This document shows, one piece after another, positions 25,901-29,576 of a DNA stretch of 31,087 nt. The notes under the pieces were generated by a model. The model was not told the DNA's origin. It worked only from the letters and a program-made list of their open reading frames with translations, and made no database searches. The position numbers and the translations under genes were made by a program. Within the stretch, counting starts at the first letter, position 1, and each line of letters begins with the position of its first letter. Source of the DNA: Plakobranchus ocellatus (lineage: Eukaryota; Mollusca; Gastropoda; Plakobranchidae); assembly GCA_019648995.1 (NCBI GenBank), contig BLXT01002485.1:7450-38536 (forward strand). Reading direction: 5' to 3'.

Positions 25901-26873
25901 TCGCATTTCATGCAAGGATTGTTCCATAGGCAATTTGAGATTGAACATTACACATAAATTTTTGTAGACCCCAAGATCCTAAGGACTTCACCACTGTTAT
26001 TGCAAACTATCATATCGCATCTGTCAGGTTAAAGATTAAATTCAAGTTTTTTTTATTTTGTTGTCACAAAAAGATTGTAAATTTGTTTTTCTTTTTTCTC
26101 TCTCTCTTTAATTAAGTTTAGCTTTTGTCTTTTCTTTTCAGCTTGCCCAAACATCTGTGAACACATTGCTTCCCAATGAGCCTGATGTGGATGTAAGTTT
26201 AGACAGAGTTTTCCAATTTTTGGGTAGCTCTTTTAAAAGGCAGTTTATTCATTCCACTGCTTTTTTGTATCAGTCACACAGAGGTGCTTGCCATCAATCA
26301 AAAAGTGTGGGCTTCACCCAATTTATTTGCTTTATCCTAAATCCTAATTTGTATGATAAAAAAATCCCAGATTTTAATTTCACCACCTCTACCCCCTTTC
26401 TTGAGTTTACCATAGATCTCCTACTGAAAGTAATAAACAGCAACAAGATTTCTTTTTGGTTGCATTTGGACCTATGATTAGCATCACATCAAAGAGGCTG
26501 ATTCATGCTGTTAGTTCCACTTCTTGTATACAAGTAGTTGTTTCTCAGTGATTCAACTTTCTCAAAGCAACTAAATAGGGGAAAATGGAGAACTCACCAT
26601 AATGTGAACAGAGACGAATATTATTAAGGGTAATATATAATTTGAAAGCTTCCTCTTAATTCTTTTACTACTATTGATGCCTTCTAGTTTTACTTCGTTT
26701 TTTTTTCTTATTCTCTTTTCTGGTTTTTTTTTCAGGGTTATGATGTGGATCAGGTCATTGGTCAATTTTTAACTTGCAGAGCGTGCCTAGTAGACATCAA
26801 CACTGTAATTGCACCAGAGAACAGCGCTGAAAAAATATTAATTCTCCGAGAACTGGAGTGTTTTTTAACCTGA
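3547..26873 (+). CDS. SPIDR: SPIDR, scaffold protein involved in DNA repair (20 coding exons, complete)
   Basis: The spliced frame is 3547-3573, 3681-3957, 5140-5780, 6422-6499, 7568-7746, 8328-8422, 9499-9685, 10588-10739, 11906-11973, 12382-12629, 16071-16259, 16472-16595, 19356-19505, 20470-20538, 20841-21012, 23794-23973, 24577-24664, 25197-25305, 26142-26192, 26736-26873. The exons sum to 3222 nt (1073 aa plus stop); every junction is GT-AG and phase-compatible. Human SPIDR, as I remember it, is about 915 aa. Its family has an N-terminal DUF4502 and a C-terminal DUF4503 region, and it acts in the nucleus as a scaffold for BLM and RAD51 and as a FIGNL1 partner. Seen here: CGEGF near residue 20, acidic tracts in about 105-315, SAKKKRKF then LADRL at 404-408, YPPWQKL at 492-498, and a Cys-x2-Cys pair at 962/965 with another at 977/980. 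An extra Cys pair (1042/1045) is absent from human as I recall it. The alternative start Met11 (ATG 3684) would give 1063 aa. Exon edges are hand-made and unverified by transcripts. Confidence 0.93.
3681..3957 (+). CDS. SPIDR: SPIDR coding exon 2
   Basis: The acceptor is TTTTTTAG/CTC and the donor ACAG/GTATAG; the exon ends in phase 1. It encodes MDSWKSCGEGFSG near its start, matching the W-x2-CGEGF motif at the human N-terminus. The rest is a Ser/Lys-rich low-complexity region with no recognised domain. Confidence 0.85.
3958..5139 (+). other. SPIDR intron 2
   Basis: It holds a TA microsatellite and otherwise AT-rich unique-looking sequence. The open frame at 4064-4318 has no recognisable protein character. 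Confidence 0.7.
4786..4849. repeat. TA dinucleotide microsatellite
   Basis: There is a nearly uninterrupted TA tract with two small breaks (TATGTATATAATAT). It is likely to be length-polymorphic. Confidence 0.95.
5140..5780 (+). CDS. SPIDR: SPIDR coding exon 3 (large, acidic)
   Basis: The acceptor TTCTTCACAG precedes 5140 and the donor is CTA/GTGAGT. Phase 1 enters cleanly (split Gly codon) and phase 0 leaves. At 641 nt it is the largest coding exon. It encodes two acidic Ser/Asp/Glu tracts (SSSDDGDADDSD and DVDSDCEEHEE) separated by a Ser/Lys-rich disordered-looking stretch, as expected of the N-terminal half of SPIDR. The open frame continues past 5780 only as intron read-through. Confidence 0.85.
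5781..6421 (+). other. SPIDR intron 3
   Basis: It is AT-rich, with no repeat, element or gene that I can support. Confidence 0.65.
6422..6499 (+). CDS. SPIDR: SPIDR coding exon 4
   Basis: This 26-codon phase-0 exon encodes a Ser/Lys-rich stretch (ETSPASSRKSQLDEKAK). The donor AAG/GTATGT is strong, while the acceptor (AATCGAAAG) has a poor pyrimidine tract. The other nearby AG sites hit stops in the required frame, which is why this one was chosen. It is low-complexity, with no homology of its own. Confidence 0.65.
6500..7567 (+). other. SPIDR intron 4
   Basis: It contains a degenerate ~41-bp minisatellite (6799-7085) and otherwise nothing recognised. Confidence 0.65.
6799..7085. repeat. Degenerate ~41-bp tandem repeat
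   Basis: Units begin GGAACTGACAATGATAGT-like and continue with a TGCATATGACTATTCC-like part. About seven diverged copies can be followed by eye, at roughly 40-42 bp spacing. The clearest neighbours start near 6913, 6953 and 6993. Confidence 0.75.
7568..7746 (+). CDS. SPIDR: SPIDR coding exon 5
   Basis: The acceptor is TTCCCAG/ATG and the donor AAAG/GTATTG; it enters in phase 0 and leaves in phase 2. It encodes a Ser-rich stretch, then LQKQKTPVKQ and EDSAKKKRKF. The latter corresponds to the ENSAKKKLL segment just before the conserved helix in human SPIDR and looks like a nuclear localisation signal. Confidence 0.85.
7747..8327 (+). other. SPIDR intron 5
   Basis: Most of it is a two-copy tandem duplication (7970-8250), preceded by short AT-rich sequence. 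Confidence 0.65.
7970..8250. repeat. Tandem duplication, two ~140-bp copies
   Basis: Copy 1 is about 7970-8115 and copy 2 about 8116-8250. Both contain, in order, TTCACTTA, a T-rich run, TTGCTTT, TTTTTAATGTGTTTTTCC, GGCCAAATGTACATTTAAT and CAAAATTAGTTACA. They differ by small indels. Confidence 0.85.
8328..8422 (+). CDS. SPIDR: SPIDR coding exon 6
   Basis: The acceptor is TTCTGCTAG/T and the donor ACTG/GTAAAT. Phase 2 enters (split Ser codon) and phase 1 leaves. It encodes GSLADRLCQIQRRLKSS and MWSHSS, matching the human GGLAERLNGLQ and LWRHQ helix pattern. Confidence 0.88.
8423..9498 (+). other. SPIDR intron 6
   Basis: It is mostly occupied by a decayed non-LTR retrotransposon fragment on the same strand as SPIDR (8460-9225). 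Confidence 0.7.
8460..9225 (+). mobile_element. Decayed non-LTR retrotransposon, C-terminal part of reverse transcriptase
   Basis: Read on the + strand with several frameshifts and stops, this stretch gives pieces typical of the end of LINE reverse transcriptases. ISFNKTEV and then SDFKYLGNF (8515-8630) match the KTEVM and FKYLG motifs before the thumb. FLRKAVNKPRLEKPR (about 8800-8850) is the conserved post-RT helix. After a frameshift there is a PPNQPAPQAYS-like stretch (about 8930-8955), and LCLPTTPTSTSR ends the remnant (about 9075-9115). The family is a non-LTR retrotransposon; the clade is not assigned. It is 5'-truncated, as such copies usually are, and cannot make protein. Confidence 0.78.
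9499..9685 (+). CDS. SPIDR: SPIDR coding exon 7
   Basis: The acceptor is GAACAG/AC and the donor CCATG/GTGAGT. It encodes a conserved helix-strand region ending in TTVQIYPPW, whose final Trp codon is split across the intron. Human SPIDR has DTVRIFPPW at the same place. This is probably the start of the folded (OB-fold-like) half of the protein. Confidence 0.93.
9686..10587 (+). other. SPIDR intron 7
   Basis: I see no gene or element here. A 66-codon frame at 9923-10123 has no recognisable protein features. Confidence 0.6.
10588..10739 (+). CDS. SPIDR: SPIDR coding exon 8
   Basis: The acceptor is CCTTCCAG/G. The exon completes the Trp codon and gives QKLLSSSGDCTLL, aligned with QKLIIPSGSCPVI of human SPIDR. 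The donor GAAA/GTGTGC is weak, but it is the only one that gives the phase 1 needed by exon 9. Confidence 0.88.
10740..11905 (+). other. SPIDR intron 8
   Basis: It is mostly unremarkable. The segment 10880-10990 is more GC-rich and contains GGTTCAAGCC, which resembles a polymerase III B box and may be a SINE fragment. Confidence 0.55.
10880..10990 (+). repeat. Possible SINE fragment with a B-box-like sequence
   Basis: GCAGGTTCAAGCCTTGCC resembles the tRNA-type B box (GGTTCRANYCC) and lies in a GC-richer island between AT-rich flanks. No A box at the right distance and no target-site duplication were found, so this is tentative. Confidence 0.3.
11906..11973 (+). CDS. SPIDR: SPIDR coding exon 9
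   Basis: The acceptor is CTGTCTGCAG/AT and the donor AAG/GTATGG. Only phase 1 entry is open; the other two frames stop inside the exon. It encodes PSLISSLCPVIMQPF, following the CPCVE that ends exon 8, in the region of human SPIDR with CPDIPLPRRS. Confidence 0.85.
11974..12381 (+). other. SPIDR intron 9
   Basis: It is AT-rich, with nothing recognised beyond ordinary splice signals. Confidence 0.6.
12382..12629 (+). CDS. SPIDR: SPIDR coding exon 10
   Basis: The acceptor is TTGGCCAG/GAT and the donor ATCAA/GTATGA; it enters in phase 0 and leaves in phase 2. It encodes an acidic linker, then GGILQQWAEM and ARVLRVFVRKSF. The last corresponds to GVRVVVQRVYSL in human SPIDR. Confidence 0.9.
12711..12744. 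repeat. CT microsatellite
   Basis: There is a run of CT units with two TTTC interruptions. Confidence 0.9.
12992..13026 (+). repeat. Left terminal inverted repeat of the intron-10 transposon
   Basis: It is the inverse of 15396-15430, with three mismatches by hand count. The key parts are CATATCGTCA, GTGCTAACCTT and GGCCTAAGTC. Confidence 0.85.
13081..13300 (+). repeat. Array of GACTTAGGCC/T subterminal motifs
   Basis: GACTTAGG occurs at 13081, 13186, 13217, 13238, 13268 and 13289, and again near the other end at 15236 and 15396, with a TACTTAGG variant at 15287. Most copies continue CCA(A/T)AA or CTATA. Arrays of short motifs just inside transposon ends usually bind the transposase; here that is inference. 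Confidence 0.8.
13906..13940. repeat. TA microsatellite inside the intron-10 transposon
   Basis: There is a TA run ending in TATTTATTTATA. It lies downstream (minus-strand sense) of the transposase remnant. Confidence 0.9.
13985..14310 (-). pseudogene. Broken transposase-like coding region of the intron-10 element
   Basis: On the minus strand, with stops and a frameshift, motifs appear in this order: KSKEGFCQVYDQTH (about 14255-14300), IIWSDGCGYQNKSYCC (about 14132-14185), KYLVPGHTLWN (14092-14112 and on) and, in a shifted frame, CDSMHSVIKRRL (about 14045-14080). This order (Y/WxQTH, SDGCxxQN, GHT, DSxHS) is one I know from abundant uncharacterised RNase H-fold transposase-like proteins of invertebrates. 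I think these are the DUF7869-type group, from memory only. The Asp and His residues would be catalytic candidates. The 68-codon frame 13938-14144 overlaps only part of it. Confidence 0.65.
14519..14659. other. Assembly gap (141 N)
   Basis: There are 141 unknown bases in a row within the intron-10 transposon. Two apparent open frames across it (14464-14685 minus, 14485-14694 plus) are artefacts of the Ns. Confidence 0.99.
14810..15118 (-). other. 102-codon open frame inside the intron-10 transposon, unrecognised
   Basis: This frame lies between the subterminal repeats and the transposase remnant, on the same strand and upstream of it. It could be a 5' exon or a remnant of the element's own gene. 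I see no domain: it has a Lys/Arg-rich start followed by mixed hydrophobic sequence. It may equally be chance. Confidence 0.25.
15396..15430 (-). repeat. Right terminal inverted repeat of the intron-10 transposon
   Basis: It is the inverse of 12992-13026. The inner end GACTTAGGCC abuts an inverted copy (15385-15394) with a one-base gap, giving a near-perfect hairpin at 15385-15405. Confidence 0.85.
15480..15800. repeat. 39-bp minisatellite
   Basis: Units of the type CTGTACTGTTACTGCACC followed by TGTCTCAGTGTCTGTGTTTG repeat with divergence at about 39-bp spacing, best between 15610 and 15745. The period is exactly 13 codons. The minus-strand frame therefore shows a 13-residue repeat (TDTETGAVTVQAH, TDAETDPITIQTF), but this is a consequence of the repeat and not evidence of a protein. 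Confidence 0.8.
16071..16259 (+). CDS. SPIDR: SPIDR coding exon 11
   Basis: The acceptor is ATGACCAG/G and the donor ATCA/GTAAGT. It encodes CQLLLVDSRSTVAIATLP and then GKMCLCSGFMVASRI, alternating hydrophobic strands expected of an OB-like barrel. They parallel ACLLVQDACGMFGEVHL and GKSCSLVGMKVLQKV of human SPIDR. Confidence 0.92.
16472..16595 (+). CDS. SPIDR: SPIDR coding exon 12
   Basis: The acceptor is TTTTTTCAG/G and the donor ACAG/GTAGGC. It encodes NVFTVLKQAWP, equivalent to GIFSLIDTLWP in human, followed by a Ser/Ala-rich linker. Confidence 0.9.
16596..19355 (+). other. SPIDR intron 12
   Basis: It contains a 1156-bp inverted-repeat element (16883-18038). The remainder, including the open frames at 18295-18546 and 18808-18990, has no recognisable coding content. 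Confidence 0.7.
16883..18038. mobile_element. 1156-bp non-autonomous DNA transposon with 6-bp target duplication
   Basis: The ends are CAGACCTGCCAAC (16883-16895) and its exact inverse (18026-18038). They are flanked by the direct repeat TATGCA at 16877-16882 and 18039-18044. The interior has no long frame, so it cannot move on its own. A 6-bp duplication is unusual: hAT and P elements usually make 8 bp, piggyBac TTAA and mariner TA. From memory, IS3EU and Dada groups make about 6, but I cannot assign it. Confidence 0.85.
19356..19505 (+). CDS. SPIDR: SPIDR coding exon 13
   Basis: The acceptor is CTCTTTCAG/CAG and the donor GCAG/GTAAAC; this is a 50-codon phase-0 exon. It encodes IPNFAFELQAFP and then HRTSHLMTLHNALQ, paralleling PPALCYILTAHP and VTRCLRDILQ of human SPIDR. 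A NAGNAG acceptor (CAGCAG) could add or drop one Gln. Confidence 0.88.
19506..20469 (+). other. SPIDR intron 13
   Basis: It is AT-rich unique-looking sequence; nothing recognised. Confidence 0.6.
20470..20538 (+). CDS. SPIDR: SPIDR coding exon 14
   Basis: This small phase-0 exon of 23 codons has acceptor CCCTGACAG/TGC and donor GAA/GTAAGA. It encodes RLTFVAKIAFCRRALE, aligned with RCSFYATVIYQKPQ in human (a barrel strand). Confidence 0.87.
20539..20840 (+). other. SPIDR intron 14
   Basis: This short intron has a decoy acceptor (CTCCTCCTGTCAG ending near 20776) that resembles the real one (CTCTCCTGTCAG ending at 20840). Only the latter opens the conserved frame. Confidence 0.6.
20841..21012 (+). 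CDS. SPIDR: SPIDR coding exon 15
   Basis: The acceptor is CTCCTGTCAG/GAG and the donor GAAG/GTAAAA; it leaves in phase 1. It encodes VDSLFLYEQQ and PPGYLSAALCLC, matching KSLLLLEQRE and KTLLVYVAPLCVL in human SPIDR. Confidence 0.9.
21013..23793 (+). other. SPIDR intron 15
   Basis: It contains a ~67-bp satellite (21517-22075), then AT-rich sequence with many A and T runs. The open frames 22016-22261, 22432-22668 and the minus frame 22462-22773 look random. Confidence 0.65.
21517..22075 (+). repeat. ~67-bp tandem satellite, about eight degenerate copies
   Basis: The core GCTTAAAATGTAGAAGTG is followed by ATCTCAGRCTTTCAGTCCCC, CAAAAAATTATTTCTT and ATCTCCATT. It recurs near 21540, 21605, 21660, 21722, 21800, 21865 and 22007, with shortened copies around 21915 and 21950. 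Several copies carry TCTCAGRCTTTCAG, which resembles a splice acceptor. Confidence 0.85.
23794..23973 (+). CDS. SPIDR: SPIDR coding exon 16
   Basis: The acceptor is CTCACCTCAG/GC and the donor GAAG/GTAAGA; it enters and leaves in phase 1. It encodes KCDEYSLVLPQ and AAVGTVVRVEG, matching RIVCAERTVLLLQ and the ICSVQGTVVGV strand of human SPIDR. A decayed copy of the 3' part of this exon lies about 75 bases downstream (24050-24122). Confidence 0.91.
23974..24576 (+). other. SPIDR intron 16
   Basis: It contains a decayed partial copy of exon 16 (24050-24122) and otherwise AT-rich sequence. Confidence 0.65.
24050..24124 (+). pseudogene. Decayed partial duplicate of SPIDR exon 16
   Basis: Starting at 24050 the frame reads FASGSLRLPQPSEDAGIG and continues TVVSLEG. 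Exon 16 has LASNCLILPMLNENAAVG followed by TVVRVEG. By hand count 40 of 53 bases match between 24071-24123 and 23922-23974. The copy has no stop in the aligned part and ends at the same splice position, but GT is replaced by GC (GAAG/GCTCGG). An in-frame TGA lies just upstream (24035-24037), and no acceptor was found at the edge. It could be an inactive relic, or much less likely an alternative exon. Confidence 0.7.
24577..24664 (+). CDS. SPIDR: SPIDR coding exon 17 (first half of zinc ribbon)
   Basis: The acceptor is TTTATTCAG/GC and the donor CAGA/GTAAGT. It encodes VDDTSAFSFVECSVCGS, with Cys962 and Cys965 forming the first pair. Human SPIDR has VDESTAFSWPVCDRCGN, a close match that strongly supports the gene call. 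Confidence 0.94.
24665..25196 (+). other. SPIDR intron 17
   Basis: It contains one of the densest AGATCTAGA clusters (24961-24990); nothing else recognised. Confidence 0.6.
24961..24990. repeat. AGATCTAGA-type palindromic cluster
   Basis: Three overlapping copies of the self-complementary word TCTAGATCTAGA and close variants lie here. The same word recurs at 781-815, 1146-1156, 17095-17124, 23260-23279, 30132-30143 and 30234-30248. Confidence 0.85.
25197..25305 (+). CDS. SPIDR: SPIDR coding exon 18 (second half of zinc ribbon)
   Basis: The acceptor is GATCCAG/G and the donor TCAG/GTAGGT. It encodes YCRICGA (Cys977, Cys980) and then MAVFFSC with a following hydrophobic strand. The layout matches FSCGDCS and LQVFLDC in human SPIDR. 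Together with exon 17 it makes a C4 ribbon. Confidence 0.92.
25306..26141 (+). other. SPIDR intron 18
   Basis: It is AT-rich and ends in a long pyrimidine tract. The minus open frame 25451-25681 has no recognisable content. Confidence 0.6.
26142..26192 (+). CDS. SPIDR: SPIDR coding exon 19
   Basis: This is a 17-codon phase-0 exon with a long pyrimidine tract before CAG/CTT and a strong donor GAT/GTAAGT. It encodes LAQTSVNTLLPNEPDVD, equivalent to LLQRSISSLL in human. The frame reads on to 26477 only as intron. Confidence 0.87.
26193..26735 (+). other. SPIDR intron 19
   Basis: It is AT-rich with a strong T-rich tract before the last exon; nothing else recognised. Confidence 0.6.
26736..26873 (+). 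CDS. SPIDR: SPIDR coding exon 20 (terminal)
   Basis: The acceptor is TTTTTTTTCAG/GGT and the stop TGA is at 26871-26873. It encodes GYDVDQVIGQF, then TCRACLVD (Cys1042, Cys1045), then the C-terminal ILRELECFLT. Human SPIDR ends similarly (YEVKSVLGKEVGLLNCF, then a GLEEIELL helix) but, as I recall it, lacks the second Cys of this pair. Confidence 0.92.
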   Translation, partial: GYDVDQVIGQFLTCRACLVDINTVIAPENSAEKILILRELECFLT

Positions 26874-27600
26874 CATTTCTGAAGAAATTTAACTATGGAA
26901 ATCTACAGAAGCTCCTGCCCTCTGTAAATGCAAACAGCCCAGCCCAGTCTTTTCGGGGTTAGATCTATTGGCTATAGAAATCAGATACTGACGTAGTCCA
27001 GTTAATATTTCTCAACGAGCAAAGCGAACCTCCCTGGATTGTATCCCTTTCAAAATTGGAGCATCAACATGATTGATGTAGATCTTAGTTATAAGTTAGA
27101 CAAGCTCCAAGTCCATCAACAAGAGCAAGAATCATGCAAATCATTTTTTGCCCATTAACAGAGGAGGAATATATACTGTGAAAGGTGGACTCTGAATCCT
27201 AGCCTGTCAAAAGCTGAAAGAAAATGTTTCAACAATTTGAATTGAATGTCCAGTGTACCAGCAGTCAATCATTTAAATGCTCACCCACCATAGATGTTGT
27301 AAAGTCCTCAACAGCTTAGGTTTTGTTTTGTGCTGACTTCAACAGTTCCAATAGCAGCTGTTGTCACTGGTTTTTTGGGATTTGTAAACTTTCATTATCA
27401 AGTTAACATCTCTGTTCTCCTTCCAACTAAGGAGAACAACATTGACCTTGAAGTGTTTTATGACGTTGTTTACAAATGAAATCTAGAATGAGGGTTGAGA
27501 AGAGATTCCTAACTTTCCTTCCTGCAGACTAGAATTTATTTTAATAAATTTAAAAATAAATGCATACATTTTACTTTAAAAATAAATTTTTCATTTTGAT
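26874..27600 (+). other. Presumed SPIDR 3' UTR
   Basis: Non-coding sequence follows the SPIDR stop. Three AATAAA hexamers at 27543-27548, 27555-27560 and 27581-27586 are good candidates for the polyadenylation signal. This would give a 3' UTR of roughly 0.7 kb. Confidence 0.5.
27543..27586 (+). terminator. Cluster of polyadenylation signals
   Basis: Three AATAAA hexamers lie within 44 bases, downstream of the only convincing gene on this strand. A U-rich stretch (TTTTTCATTTTGATATTT) follows immediately, as expected for a cleavage region. Confidence 0.5.
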
Positions 27601-28380
27601 ATTTCAGTATGTAAAGAAGAAAGAACTCTATGATTAAGATGCTGTTGTGCTTTTGCTCCAATGTGTAACTGGCAGTTTTATTTTAAAAATTTGAACACTT
27701 GTGGTGAAAGTGTATTTCAGGTTTATCGGTGCCAACAACTCAGTGACTTAATATGGAACCTTATTTTGATTGTAATTGAGGAAGAATAACAAAATTTGGA
27801 CCAAAGGAAAGATTTATAATTACCAAAGTTTATTTTCAGCAGATTTTACTGAACTGGTACCTGATTTAATTATTAATTCTAAAGTTTTTCTTGATCTTCC
27901 ACATCAAAGTTATTCCACGTGCAATAATTAAGCTCAGTGCATGACAATTATCTTTCTAACAATTACACATTTTTTGTAACAGAACTTCAGTGGACTACTT
28001 AAAATGTTTAGGAGTATTAGGAGTAAAAAAAGATCAACTTATAAAATGCAAGTTCACCTAAATTCATTTCTACTACTCTAAAAGAAAGACTATGTTGAAG
28101 AAAAGAAAAGTTTCTTTTTCACCAAAACAGCTTCAAACACTACAAAGAGCCCAGCTCAATAATGACTTTTATTCTTAGCATAAAGTATTGTTATAGCAAG
28201 GGTTGGCGCTATTCCCTCAAAAGTTATTAACAGTACAGTTCTAAACATGCTTAAAGATTAAAATGCCAGAGGGCTGATGCAAGAGGCATAACTACGAAGT
28301 TGACTAGGTTGGGTTTGACAGTAGTTTTTTCTGTTTATGTAATGAAGTTGTGGATTTATGGGTCAAGGGTGCGGATTGTT
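27601..28380. other. Intergenic, nothing recognised
   Basis: This is AT-rich sequence between the SPIDR poly(A) signals and the minus-strand retroelement remnant. No repeat or coding signal was found; any LTR of that remnant would be expected here, but I cannot identify one. Confidence 0.5.
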
Positions 28381-28870
28381 TGTCTTCAGGCCTGGGGGCC
28401 ATAATGTTGATGTCAGTAGACTTGTTCCATCTAGGCATCCTGTCTGGCTGCTTCTTCACTTGTACCCGGAGAGATGTTGTCATCTTCTGGTTCTACAGCT
28501 TTGTGATAAAAAGGTGTTGCAGGTGAACTCTTGTTTCTTGTGTAAGTTCCACTAATCTCTTACGCTACCCCAGGATCTTTTCCCTTATTCTCTCTCTGGT
28601 TGCCAACCCGGAGTTTCTGGATTCTGATACATGTAATAATAGACAGGCTGCTTCTCTCCAAGGTTTGGCATATCTCTGGATCTCTTGTCAAAGTGCTTTA
28701 AATATGATCTCTACCTTCAGGTTTTTGGAAATTTCTAGGTAACATTCAGTATTGGAGTTGTTGGTTCTCTCTGGAACACAAGCTGCTGGGCTTATTTTGC
28801 CTTGGCGAAGTGTGTTCCTTAGTTCCAATACTGTCTCACCAAAATCAAGACCCAACTTTTGTTAATGAAC
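28380..28870 (-). mobile_element. Ty3/gypsy-like retrotransposon remnant, C-terminal end of pol
   Basis: The minus strand carries fragments in different frames, broken by stops and shifts. They come in the order of the region after the integrase core of Ty3/gypsy polyproteins. One frame (about 28688-28867) has LELRNT and GKISPAACVP, like the RNTP-x-GxSPA signature. A shifted frame (about 28585-28689) has DKRSRDMPNL and QPVYYYMYQNP, like the basic DRR-x-LP-x-L segment. A short GKRS piece follows beyond a stop. A further frame (about 28431-28540) is acidic, with ISPGTSEEAA. The upstream pol domains and LTRs were not found. It is defective and I do not reconstruct it. Confidence 0.68.
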
Positions 28871-28993
28871 GCATTAAAATTAATAAGTTATCTTATTTCA
28901 TGAATCACCTTAAATTTATAAAACAAGACTAAAGACTCACTGTGGAATTGGTACGCATTGGAGGCATAACCTTTTTTTTTCTCTAGGAGACAT

Positions 28994-29533
28994 TTAATGC
29001 ACTTGCTGCTGTAATTTCCTGTTGGGGTGAATGATAAACTGTGACACTATACTGTCACCATTGAAACAATATCTAGCTCGTTTAAATCCTTTGCAACATT
29101 CATAAACTAATTTACATTTGTGTACAAGTTCCATGCTTAAAAAAAGAGTCTTGAGGAGGACTTGCTCTTTGCTTGTCTTTGCTGCCTCTGCCATATCTGC
29201 ATTTCGGTCACTCTCGCAAATTAAAAACTTTGCATTTTCCTCAAGCTCAATTTTTCTTCTTTTCAAAATGTTGATATCTTTCTCCATTTTTTTCTTTTCT
29301 GAATAATTTGTGCATTTTGCATATTTCATCTCTTTTTTTCCATGAGAGACACTCATTTTTTGTGTGCTTGGCTGCAGAAGTGAATGAGATTTTTGGAGCT
29401 TTTCAATGGATCTGACGTGATCCTTCATGCACAAAGGGTTTCCCGGTGCATTTTTTCTACAAGAAGCTTGGCCACATGAGACACCAAGACATTTTTTTGA
29501 CAAACTGCCACAGCCTTTCAAACTGCCATGGTG
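28994..29533 (-). CDS. Unrecognised Cys-rich/coiled-coil open frame (possible exon)
   Basis: The frame is about 175-180 codons and lacks an ATG at its 5' end. An acceptor-like TTATTCTTCAG (minus sense) lies directly before 29533, so it may be a terminal exon. The N-terminal part has spaced cysteines (CGSLSKKCLGVSCGQASC, then NPLC). The middle is a Lys/Glu-rich, probably coiled-coil segment (KKKMEKDINILKRRKIELEE) leading to LICESDRNADMAEAAKTS. The LEEN, SDRNADxAE and SKEQVLL pattern recalls helical segments I have seen in transposon-like multi-copy proteins of aquatic invertebrates; I cannot name the family. It lies between the gypsy and piggyBac remnants and may belong to another element. Confidence 0.4.
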   Translation of the reverse strand, partial: HHGSLKGCGSLSKKCLGVSCGQASCRKNAPGNPLCMKDHVRSIEKLQKSHSLLQPSTQKMSVSHGKKEMKYAKCTNYSEKKKMEKDINILKRRKIELEENAKFLICESDRNADMAEAAKTSKEQVLLKTLFLSMELVHKCKLVYECCKGFKRARYCFNGDSIVSQFIIHPNRKLQQQVH

Positions 29534-29576
29534 CTGAAGAATAATTCATTCAATCTATTGTCTGATTTTTTAAGTT

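Noticed and set aside
26193..26477. Extension of the exon 19 frame to 26477
   Set aside because: It follows a consensus donor GTAAGT, and the conserved C-terminus resumes at 26736.
29118..29306. 62-codon + strand frame, Phe/Ser-rich
   Set aside because: It is the antisense shadow of the Lys/Glu-rich minus-strand frame.
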